This document shows positions 26,801-38,800 of a stretch of DNA of 64,000 nt, one piece after another. Location: NCBI GenBank assembly GCA_028015205.1, contig CM051517.1:60201455-60265454 (forward strand), given 5' to 3'. The DNA is from Mytilisepta virgata. Lineage: Eukaryota; Mollusca; Bivalvia; Mytilida; Mytilidae. Both the position numbers and the translations under genes were made by a program. Under the pieces are notes generated by a model. The model had not been told where the DNA came from, did not search any database, and saw nothing but the letters and a program-made list of their open reading frames with translations. Numbering within the stretch: the first letter of the stretch is position 1; each line of letters starts with the position of its first letter.

Positions 26801-29800
26801 TTTTTTTTTTAAAAAAGAATTATTTATTGCAGAAAGCATTTTATAGCAGGCAGATATAAACTTCTAGGTTTAGGTAGAGAAAAGGCTTATTTCGTTAAGA
26901 ACCACTCTGATCTGACAAAACGTATTCTGAAGGTGAAATAACAGACATGTTAGTCTTTCTCATAGACAACATGTTTGTTGATTTTTTTTCAAACAATCAC
27001 CATTTTAATGGAAACCAACTGTGTGATCTCCTCGCCGATCTGTTTCTGTACTCATATGAAGCGGTCTTCATTCAAGAGCTTCTACGTAAAAACAAAAAGA
27101 AACTACCCCAATCCTTTAATTTCACTGTTCGTTGTATTGATGACGTGTTGTCGTTAAATAACTATAAATTCCAAGACTTTCTACATCTCATCTACACCAG
27201 TGAACTTGAAATTAAGGATACTACAGATACATCCAAGTCCGCTTCATATTTGGATTTGTTTCTCGAAATAGACAATGAGGGACATCTGAAGACACAACTT
27301 TATGACAAACGTGATGACTTAGACTTTCCTATTGTTAACTTTCCCTTCTTGAGTAGCAATATACCAGCATCGCCTGCATATGTCTTCTAAGTTTGGAAAG
27401 ATGTGGTGTTTTAATCAACTCTCGCCTAAACTCCTCCTTTTACATGTATTTAAGGATTGTTTTGATCGCATACCATCATTTTATGACATACCACCTTCTT
27501 AACAGGAAATTAATTTGATCCGTTACATTTCAGCTGAGTTTTTCAATAACTGTGTTTGGGTTTGTAATTGGTGTATTTCTTTTTTTTTCATTTAAAGAAA
27601 ACAAGAGTGGTTGATTGCCAAAATGGAGATGTATTGGAAAAGTATCTAGCATAGCCTTTGGTGACGGTGATATTCTAGATTAAAATAGGTTTCCTTTCGT
27701 GTGGTAATCGGGTATACCACCTTTAACTGTATATTACTGTTTTTCACTATTTCATCCCCTTTACAAAATGTAAGATATGGGCGTCAATTTATAATTAAGG
27801 TTATTGATTTCTGAAAATAAAAAGAAAGCTTAAGAATCCTTATCCATAATAGTTACCAAATCGTTCGTTATTTACAACATTACAAGTAATGGTCTCTCCT
27901 TTGTCGTTTTTTTCGTCTTCCTCATCATAATTCATCGGATCTAAAATGAAATTGGTCTGAACGTTAATCTACGAAAACTTACACTGTATCTGTACACATT
28001 ATGTATAAACAAAAATTGTATTTATTGTGATTAAGCATAGAAACTGACATCTAATTGATTGTTGTTTGTGTAACGTCCAGTGGCAAATTTTTCATGCTTC
28101 CGCAGGTCGAGAACCAGTTCAAAAAGATATATCAAATACAATTCTGGGAGGGGAAAATTGACTTTTATATAGCAATATTGTTTGTGTTAGAATCCCTATG
28201 AAGGATATACATATACTGTGACTTATTTTTTTTTAAAAAAAGAATTATTTATTGCAGAAAGCATTTTATAGCAGGCAGATATAAACTTCTAGGTTTAGGT
28301 AGAGAAAAGGCTTATTTCGTTAAGAACCACTCTGATCTGACAAAACGTATTCTGAAGGTGAAATAACAGACATGTTAGTCTTTCTCATAGACAACATGTT
28401 TGTTGATTTTTTTTCAAACAATCACCATTTTAATGGAAACCAACTGTGTGCTCTCCTCGCCGATCTGTTTCTGTACTCATATGAAGCGGTCTTCATTCAA
28501 GAGCTTCTACGTGAAAACAAAAAGAAACTACCCCAATCCTTTAATTTCACTGTTCGTTTTATTGATGACGTGTTGTCGTTAAATAACTATAAATTCCAAG
28601 ACTTTCTACATCTCATCTACCCCAGTGAACTTGAAATTAAGGATACTACAGATACATCCAAGTCCGCTTCATATTTGGATTTGTTTCTCGAAATAGACAA
28701 TGAGGGACATCTGAAGACACAACTTTATGACAAACTTGATGACTTCGACTTTCCTATTGTTAACTTTCCCTTCTTGAGTAGCAATATACCAGCATCGCCT
28801 GCATATGTCTTCTAAGTTTCTCAGCTTATGCGATATTCAAATGAGTTACCATGGCTGTTGACAAAGAGGATTAATGCTGTCACAAAAGCTTCTTAACCAG
28901 GGTTTTATCAGGGATAAGTTGATGTCATCACATAGGAATTTTACGTCGTCATCACGAATTGATTGACCGTTACAGTGTTCCAATATCTAAGATGATCTTG
29001 GACCTGTTCCCGCTGTCGTAACATTTCATGTACCTCCACCGATTTGTCCCTTCCACCGGATTGACTTTGTTGAACTTCACGTATACGTATACGGAGCAGG
29101 AAATGTTTTCCCTTATGGAGCACCTGATTTCACTCCTGGTTTTTATAGGAGTTCGTGTTGTTCATTGTATTTTTAGTTTTCAGTGTTTATTTGTTGTGAT
29201 TGTGGTTGTTCATTTGTCTTCTCGGGTTTTGTCTGTCTAATGGATTACGGTTTTTTATTGTTCCTTATGTATATTTGTCCTCTTTATAGGTACAATGTAT
29301 TCCAATACATTTGACTCTTTGTATTCAAGACTTATTTCCGGTGTTTCGGTCATCCTTAAATATGAATATATATAATGAAAAACATACCTGGACTTTGAGT
29401 TGAAGAAGGGGATGTAGGGACGGGAGGAGGATATGAAGGCATTACTTCTGTCTCTGAAAAAAGAATTTTTTTAAAGAAGTAAAAACAACTTATTTTCATA
29501 ATAATTGCTATGACCTACTTTAGAACACAAAATATGTGTCTATTAAAGTGTGTTAAGTTTAAACAGAATTAGTTGAACCTTTCCAGAGATATCCCAATTT
29601 GAAATTTTCGAAATGGCCGCCATGTACTAATTTTCTTACAGTCGAGGTAAGAGGCATTTATCGTAAGTGTTCTTCTATTTATATTACAACTTTCATTTAG
29701 AATTTAGGCACATGTGATTGATCACAGGAGCTCCGACCACAGATATGCCTGGCCGCGGACCACGGAGGGTAATATGTATAGAGTATGCCACACTCCGAAA

Positions 29801-32800
29801 AAAGAGTGGTCTAATTCCGCTACAGAAGGCTACATTATCCGACCCTACTCATCCACCCACCCTCTAACAGTGGCAGTCAAAATTGGTTCCCCTCTGTGTT
29901 CCGCCCCTATTTGAATGGTGTTTCTTAAATTGTTGATCTAGTTCTCGTCCTGAAGAAGCATGGAATATTTGCCACTGGACGTTAGGCAAAAAACAATCAA
30001 TCAATCAATCATGTTATTTCACAAATCCAAAGCACTTACATATCCGGTCAGCCTTTTTTCGAAAAAAAACAAACAAAGACCTCAAATTGGACAGCGACAA
30101 TCTTAACAATTGCTGTCATTTTAAAAATTCTAAAATGTTTGTGCTCATCTACAGACCACAATCTATAATCTTCATACATAAGAAGTACCACGAGGTTTGT
30201 GAGGAGATGGTGTGACGTTGTTGGTTGGACAAAAGAATAATAATAACAGCAATAATAATAATAAACCGATTAAAAACAATATGTTCCCCTGAAACTTCTT
30301 TTTAAGAACATAAATATAATATTATTATTGTCAAATTAAGTCACGGGTGTAAGGTTGCGCAAAGTGGTCCCCAATACATCTTGTGTAAATAATCTGAACC
30401 CTAGTGAGCTATTCAAAACTTATATCTACATATTTTTACTAAACGAAAATGAACGAAAATGTCAAGGCATTGACTCTTATGAGGCGTCATTGTATCGGAT
30501 GTACGAAAACAAGTCTTTTATAGGTGACAGAGCTTTCCGTGTAAATAAATATCAAAAAGCAAATGTGAAATTGTACAATAGTTTTTGTTTCTGTCGGCAA
30601 AACATTTGATATCAGTTGAATTTCTGACTGAAACATGTACATGTATTTTTAAATTATAAAACCATGATATAAACCACATTAATAAATTAGCAAAGAAGAA
30701 GATGATTGAAAACATTGTTCCTGTTTATGCCTAATTCAATCATCAAACGTTAAAATACGTAGTTGACACTGTTGCATGTAAGTTTGATACTTATGTTATA
30801 ACTTGTCTCCATTGATTTTTTTGTTTATTTTGTTTTCTATCTTTTTTTTCGGTTTTTGTTCCTTTTATCTTGTTTTTTTATGAAAATATAGAAATAAATG
30901 GTTTCCATATTCAGGATAATCCATCATCAATTAGATGATTACTTTTTATTTGCGTAACGGCCAGTGGGAATTGCACAATTTAAGTTAATTTTTAGATGAG
31001 GAACATTTCAGTAATTACTAGTAACAGAATTGTGATCTTGAATGATCATTCTGGTCTTGTTGATCTTTATTTCAACTTTATTTCACCATATTTTCAAGGA
31101 TAATTAAGATAATTAAGTTAAACCAAAACGTATTGTCTTGCAGTCAATTAAAATCGGTCTAAACGTGTTAAGATCAGATCAGCAAAAGGTGGAATTAAAC
31201 GTTGCATAATTCATTCCTAACAGTTATGAACTTCTCAAAACTAATGGAAATATCATGTTTTGATCTTGGTTTTTTTAATTGTTTTCTGATATCTCATAAA
31301 TTGTAAAAATCAATCAAAATAAAACAAGATATAAATGGCCTGTTTTATATGTTAGTTACGAATACAGATATGAAGTTTGAACATATTACATATCACAACT
31401 TTCCTTTTTTGAGCACCCTTAGATATGACTAAATCTTTATAAAATTACTTGTAGTCATCCCAGATGTAGAAGGACATGTAGTTTTGGATGGAAAAGAAAA
31501 AAAAACCCTTTAGTAAAACAAATACTGAATATTAGTATCATTGCAGTTAAGCACTTGTCTGTCGATCTTATATAAACTCCGAGAAACATTATAAAAGCAT
31601 TGAAAGGCCACACATTAAGGTTCAAATATTTCTTGAATTATTAAACTATGTGAACCTTAAAGTTGAGCGAGAAAATAAGAAAAAAAATAAGGATCACTTT
31701 TGTCACATAGAACTTTTTTTATTGATTCAACGAACAAGCCAATCTTTGGTTCTGACTTGACGTCAAATGTAAGAAAAGTTAGTATGCTATAGTCATAAAG
31801 TCTACACAATTACCGTGTAAATACATTTCTAGAAAGAAAATAAACCTGAGGACGTGATCTACAATTTTTTTTCATATTTTACATGTATATGAAAGTATTG
31901 AAATAAAGTATTGCCATATTATGGATAAAGTCTGCTGCACTCAAATGTTATTCTTATTTGCGTAACTTTTAATATAGGCAAAATTTGCAGGACGGTTTTC
32001 TTTGGACCAGTAATATTTTATTGATAATACATAAACATCAGTTCTGAAATGAGGGTTGGAAAATAAACAAAGGGCATCATAATTTGACTGCCAACCAACC
32101 ACTTTGTTGGGTCTAAGATAGTTTAACTCTCTGTAGCAGCTAATTGGTTATTTTTTCTTCGAATCTACAGAAAGGATGTCCAAACTAACAATAATTCGCC
32201 AAACATGTCACTCACGAAAACCACGGCCAGATACAAATACATTCTGCATTATGACATGAAAGCCTGCAATACGAGAAATTCTAGGTATAACAGTAAATAT
32301 TTTCACTGAATATATGCTGATAAAGAAAGATAGTTTCACATATTATTTCTGTATTTTTGATGAACAGCCAGATGTATTGGTCTTGTGTTACACCCCAGGG
32401 CATTCCACCAAGCCTTAGATCAATAATGAGGCCAATGTAGAAATAGCAATATAATACTATAACATGAGATTAGATAAGATGGATTGGGGCTATTTAAATT
32501 GCTAAATGCGGTCATAATAAACAGTTAATAATACAAAAGGTCACCAATGACATACAAATAAATTAACGTTATCTATTCGACAGACTAATCCGATTTGTCA
32601 AATAATATGAAATACATATGCATGCAATAATCTTCATGGTTTTTTTTTTTTTTTGGAAGGTACATTATGTACAATTGATTTTCCCAGTTATGATTCAAAG
32701 GAAATAATAAAATATATCTTTGGACAAGTGAAAAACAAATAAAATAATTTTACTTTTCTTGTTTGCGTGTTTCATTGACCATCCTTTAATTATAGCTTCT

Positions 32801-35800
32801 ACTACGGACTCTTCCATTTTTGGTCCATCATGACAATCTATATCGTAGACAGTTACCTTGTTTAAAAAGAAAAAAAAAGACCGCTTGGTTAGAGTTTATA
32901 AACTAGATACAATCTAAGAAGAAATAGTAAAAATATCCATTACCCATGACAAAAAAATTAACATGTGACATTATTGTTGTTTAGAAGCAACCTTCGTCCA
33001 AAGACATTGACGTCAAAATTGTGAAAGAAATAATATAACCTCAAACTATTCTGTGCGCCATCAGTTAGGGATTTTAGGAGTTTTTTAGGATGTCGTACAT
33101 GTACCGTGTCGCGGAATTTTGTAACGATGAACTAAGAATAGAAAGGGCTATTTAGCATTTAGCCAAAAGGCACATGTTAATTTTTGCAAGATAATCAAGT
33201 ACATGGAAATCCACGATACACATAATGAAAAACGTTACCAGATAACTGAATTCTTCTATCTTCCCCATGGTTCTACAAAGATCTTCAAGTGTATCTTCGA
33301 AAAAGCAGATTCCCAGCAACAGAGATGAATTATTTCTTAGATATTTATCTTTCTCACTGAAAGAATATTGATTCTTTTCTTCAGTAACACTTAAAAACTG
33401 TTGATGTACTGTTTTGTTCGAAACATCGAAAATATAATTTCTTTCTATATTTTGGTATCGTCTTCAAATTACAGTATAAACAGATTTTTCAGTTATATAT
33501 GTGAAACTATCAGTAATGGTAAATAGTTAGTCTTTTACGGCGTTATATTTAAATACGTTAGTAGATTCTACATCTTTATAAAGAAAGGTAACATTCTAAA
33601 TGTGGTCAGTGATCTTAATAATATACCAAATCGAACATATTTTTATACCTGTCCTTTAAGTAATCAGCAATTAAATCTGCAGCTTTTCCGGATCCTTTAA
33701 TTATCAGTACAGGTATGTTGTTATTTAGAGCCGACTTCACCTGATGAATAGTTCTTAGATCACCTTCAACAACTATCAGTAAAACTGGAACGTTCATTGT
33801 TAAATATGGTTCTACAAAATAAAATGTAGAAAATGGTGCATTGCATGATATAGATTATATATTTCTATCGCAAAGCAATGATGTATAACAAGAAATAGCA
33901 AGTTGAAAAAACTTAATCTTAATATTGTTTGTAAAATGGCTTTCAAAAACTGATTTCATATACAATTAATGCATAGATTAAAGCATGTTGCCTATTTGGT
34001 ATGTGAAGAAGGTCGTTTGGGTATATATGAAAATTTTGTGTGCGGTCCGACGTCATCCATTGAACAATTTATTTAAGAACCATCAGCTCCACCTTTCTGA
34101 ATATTCAACATAAAGATTATTGATACATTGTAATTTGTTCGTGTCTTTTATAGTCATTCATGTCAAGAAAACATGTTTAGAAAATACCTGTACTTGTCCC
34201 AGGCCGATCTGTAGAAGGAGGTGAAGCTACGGGTGGTGTTTGGTTTGCTGAAAAAAAGAATCGTTTTAGGTGGTAAAAAGAAGTAGTAGCAAATATTGAA
34301 TGTCACTAAATTTAGTTTTGCACATGATGAACTTCGAAAACAGACCTTCTCTGCAGATGTTAAATAAACTCTCATCGCTGATGATTGATTATTTTCTTAC
34401 ACTTCAAAAAATTTTTATCTGATGCAATGACCAGATTTTAAGACCATAACAATTACATGAATTTATTTTATTATCATAAAAAGGAAACCAAGGAAAAAGA
34501 GGACTGCTTGGTTAGAATAAATAAACAAAACTCCGTCACCCAAAGACATTGGCGTAAATAAGGAAAATATTATAACCTCGAACTATTGTGTTCCCCATAG
34601 GAATTATAGTCGTTGTGTTTTGATTCTATGATGAAGTACATGAAAGGTGTCTTTTATACATTTGCAACAGATGAACTTTGACCAGGAAAGAGCATTTAGC
34701 ATGTTAACTTCTGCGATTATTCAAGAACATAAAAGTACATGCAGATACGCTATACACAGTAAACTGCGCAACAGATAACCTTTGAGAATACCACTTCAGT
34801 GGAGATCTTACACAATCTCTGATACAAAGTTTAAATTTAAAATGAGTGGCATTCTCAAAACATGTTTATGGCATCAGACATGACAGCCTCCACCACAAGA
34901 TGGTCCCCTCCAATAAAACTAGGCAACACAAATTCGAAGTACAAATTTTCAAATAAATTTAATAGTCGTTGATAAAAGACCTATGATTTATGCATTTTTA
35001 ACGCGCGCTTTGATTGGTCATTTTTCTTCAGAAAAAGTCTCAAAGAAAATAATTTTGTGATTTTTTTATATTATTTCTTTTAAAAATATAAAATGCATAC
35101 GTGTTGTAACAGATGTTGCTTGCCTTCCCAAAGAAAATATTTTAAAAAATATCTGAACTTTTGTCATCCCGACCTAGGCAATACCCTTTTTGAAATCACA
35201 GAAAAGTGTACATGTAGAAACGAAACTTAATAAAATTGAATTGTCACTGGCGTGCTTGATGAAAATTCAGAAAAGCTCTTCTCTGTGGAACTTGTATAAG
35301 CTCTGATACTAAGTAACAAATACAAAGATATCGTTAGCGATACATGTATCTGATATATTATACAAGAGGGTCAAAATAGTTTCTTTGAAATAGTGCATAT
35401 GAACTATTTGAAATAACCATGTCTGCCCAATATAATCTTTTTCAATTAACAAGTCGATACAAATACGATAATAATTGTTATAATTTCCCCTGTTGTGTTG
35501 TTTGTAGGAGTTTCGGAAGTTTTGATTTGTTTTTATATCTTTGTTTCACTGATATCGTTTGTTTGTTATGTAATTTTGTGATAAATTATTTTTGACATAT
35601 TTAGGATAAACTCTATATCGGACAGATGGCTTAAAATCCAGAGGCAAATACAACATTTTCAGGACGAGAACCAGTTCAAGACTACATTGACGAAATTAGC
35701 AAACAGGGATGATAGAAAACAACTGGAAGCTCCCGGAAACCTTTATCGCTCACTTGGATTCAATTTGGAAATCAACGGCCATAAAAGCAGTAACCGTCCT

Positions 35801-38800
35801 GTCGTTTGTAGGGCCATCTGATTTGACAGTCGTTGTTACAGCAAATCATTGCTGTCGAGTTCAGCTCTCTTTTGCTCAGTGATTCAGGGTAAGCATTTCA
35901 TGTTTCAGTCAAAATTCTGCAAGAGGACCATATAAGGAAAGCCCAAGTGTCGTCAGACACTATTCTGAAAGGAGATTTTCTAAGTGACATTGCTGCCATG
36001 TTTGGTTACAATTGATTGTTTTTTTCCAGATAGTAGATTTTTAAATGAATTTTCAACAAGGTCCTAAGTTTGGCTATTGCATCCATCTTGTTTGACAGTT
36101 CAGGTCATCGGACACAATTCTAAAAGAGGACCATCTAATGGCCATTGCTGCCGAGTCTTCACCAGTAACAACAGTTTGATCTTAAACCGCCAGTCTTGTT
36201 TAATCTTGACTGTATTGATTTTTATTATTTCTGAGATTTGAAACAAAATCAAGATAAGAAGACCTAAACAAGATATAATGCCTTGAAGTCAATCAAGACT
36301 GGTTAAGACTAGTTCATAAAAATTAAGAATGAATTATTCAATGTTTCAGAATACATTTGCTGAATTGAACTAAACTGATCTGAACCGATCTTGATTGACT
36401 GCAAGGGAATATCTTGATTTGATCTTGTTATCTTTACTTTTTTGAAAACTATGGACATGCAGCAACACAAGACTAAATAGAATAATTAATACCAATATGG
36501 CCGTTTAAGATCAAATTTGAGTTACTAGTGTTTGTTACAACTAACAGAGTTGTTTCAGACAAGAACATTTTTTATATTACTTTTATCACAGGGTTCTATG
36601 TTAAACTAAATTCGGATGCGGCAGCCAATCTGGTTGATAATCCTGATCAACAGACAAACTTTAATCCTGGTCAACAGGCAAACTTTAATCCTGGTCAACA
36701 GAAAAAAAACTTCTGAAATGGGAACATCTACGAATTATTACTGCCAAACCCTGTTCCAATTGTCAGAGTATATTCAGACAAGACGATTTTTAAATGAATT
36801 TTCTCTTAGGGCCCTATGTTAAACTATTTTCGACTGTGACAGTATCTTGGTTGACCATCTAACCGACATACATGCAAATGTATTTCTGAAAGAGGATTAT
36901 CTAAGGACCAATACTGCAAGTCTGGTTCAAATTGGCCAAGTATTTCAAATAAGAAGATTTTTAAATGGATTTTTTCATAGTGTCCAATCCAAAACAAAGT
37001 TAGGCTGTGGCAGCCATCCTGGTTGACACCCCAGGTCATCGGACACATTTCTTAAAGAAGTTTGGTCCCATTTGGCTATGTACATTGTAGTTTTAAAAAA
37101 AAAAGATTGTAAACTTCACCCCCCTTTTTAGGTCACCTGGCCTAAAAGGCTACGTGAGCTTTTTCCATCACTTTGCACCGTCGTCCGTCCACAATTACAA
37201 AAACAAAATCGTTATAATTTGGCTTCCTATTTCGGTATTTTTGGTTATGAGTACTTCTTGTTTAAAATAAGTTTGGTTTTTGGTCGTCCAAATGTTTCGG
37301 TTTTAATGCAGCTGATGAGGGGTAACTCCTTGAAATACATCGTATACAGCATAGTATCAATTTACTATATCTAATATTAGTATATTTGGATTGTTATTTT
37401 ATAAAACTGTTCCTACTTAACCGTGTCAATCTACAATTATCTATTTAAGGTTTGACTTAAAAGAAATTAAATATCATGTATCAATGTATCATTTGGCATT
37501 ACCCTATGGATAAAAATTGTGTACTTCTGGCCGAGTTGTTCCATTATTCATATAAGGCAGACTTCCTTGACGGGCTTCTTCAGGATAAAGTTTTATAGAC
37601 GTCATCATGACTATGAAAAAACCGTTTCCTAAATGAAAATAGACCTGTCTCATTGATGTCATCCCTTCCTCATACAGGAATTGACATGGGCAGCCAGGCG
37701 GGTGTCCTGCAGGAAGCAGACTGCTTACTCTTCCGGAGCATATGAGTCTACCCCCAGATGTTTTTGATGAGGTCCATGTTGTTCATATGATTTTAGTTTT
37801 TAATTTGCATTGTTTTGGAATTGCCTTCGTTGTTCTCCAGAGTTTGTCAGTTGTTCCGATGTTTCCCTTCTTCAAATATCCCTTTGGTATTTCTTGACTT
37901 TACTTACATTTAACACATCTTTCTGGCCAACAATTTCTTGAACACTCTTCAAAATGCATAGATGTACGATGTTTTGGAAGATAGGAAATTAAAGAATCAA
38001 AATCGGGAAACATATCACGGGTTATAATTGGAGGAGATGTACGATATTTTGAGAGACTATGTAATAGTAATTGCCAATTTCAAATCGGTGAAAAAGTAAG
38101 TTGCTAGTTTGCGGCATACGACATTTTGAAACTGCACTGACGAAATGTCATGGTAGTATAGATATAATATCAATTCATCTTTTATTTCAAAGACATGTTT
38201 TTTATATAGTATATATCATACCGTTCTGTTGGTTGTCTTCCTTTTTTAATGACAACAGAGTCGTGGATTTCGTCGACATATTTGCCAGAAATTTACTCAA
38301 ATACTTGTTAAACCACCTGTACGTTTTGTACTTTTTAAGAGTAATCTCCTCTTTTGGATACAGTTTAAATAAAAAATGTTGATCTCCCACTCCTGACTGT
38401 TGTCCCTGTGGTAGAAAACAAATTCTAATATTGTTTTTATTTCACAAAATAACAGATCTTTTCCAAATCTCTCATACAGGAAACAGATACTAATGTAAAC
38501 AAAGTCGAAATCTAAGGGGAGTAATCAAAGCGCATGTGAATCAATTATAAAATACTATGAAAATAAAGGCTATAGGAATTCGAATAAATATTATGAATGA
38601 ACAGATGTGTTCCAAAACGAAATGAACCAATTTTTTTCTAGAAAGACAAGCCACCCGTCGTGTTGTCTGAAAGTCAATATAGTAGATAAATGTGATATAG
38701 TCATTTTAAAATCATCCAAAGATACAAAATACTAAAGTAAATAGTTCACTGCTCAAATTATCAGACTATTTGTTTAGGACGTTGTCTAGTATTGAGTATA

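Larger units (their letters stand above)
25966..27392. repeat. Tandem duplication, unit 1 (about 1.43 kb)
   Basis: This unit and 27393-28819 are nearly identical head to tail. Both contain TTGGAAAGATGTGGTGTTTT at the left, an 84-nt coding exon, a SINE-tail fragment and a retroelement fragment ending ATGTCTTCTAAGTTT. Differences are few (for example TAATTTAC against TTATTTAC in the exon, and GTGATCTCC against GTGCTCTCC), so the event is recent. Confidence 0.95.
26516..27856 (-). other. Intron 9 between the duplicated exons
   Basis: This intron exists only because of the duplication. It contains the SINE-tail fragment, the first retroelement fragment and, after 27393, the left part of unit 2. 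Both its splice sites are copies of those of the original introns. Confidence 0.7.

Noticed and set aside
26947..28815. Two intact reverse transcriptase genes (147 codons each)
   Set aside because: They are internal fragments of one retroelement doubled by a segmental duplication, without N- or C-terminal parts.
36528..36822. Plus-strand frames with NPGQQ repeats
   Set aside because: The repeat comes from a 24-bp microarray in non-coding repeat DNA; there is no start context or splice support.
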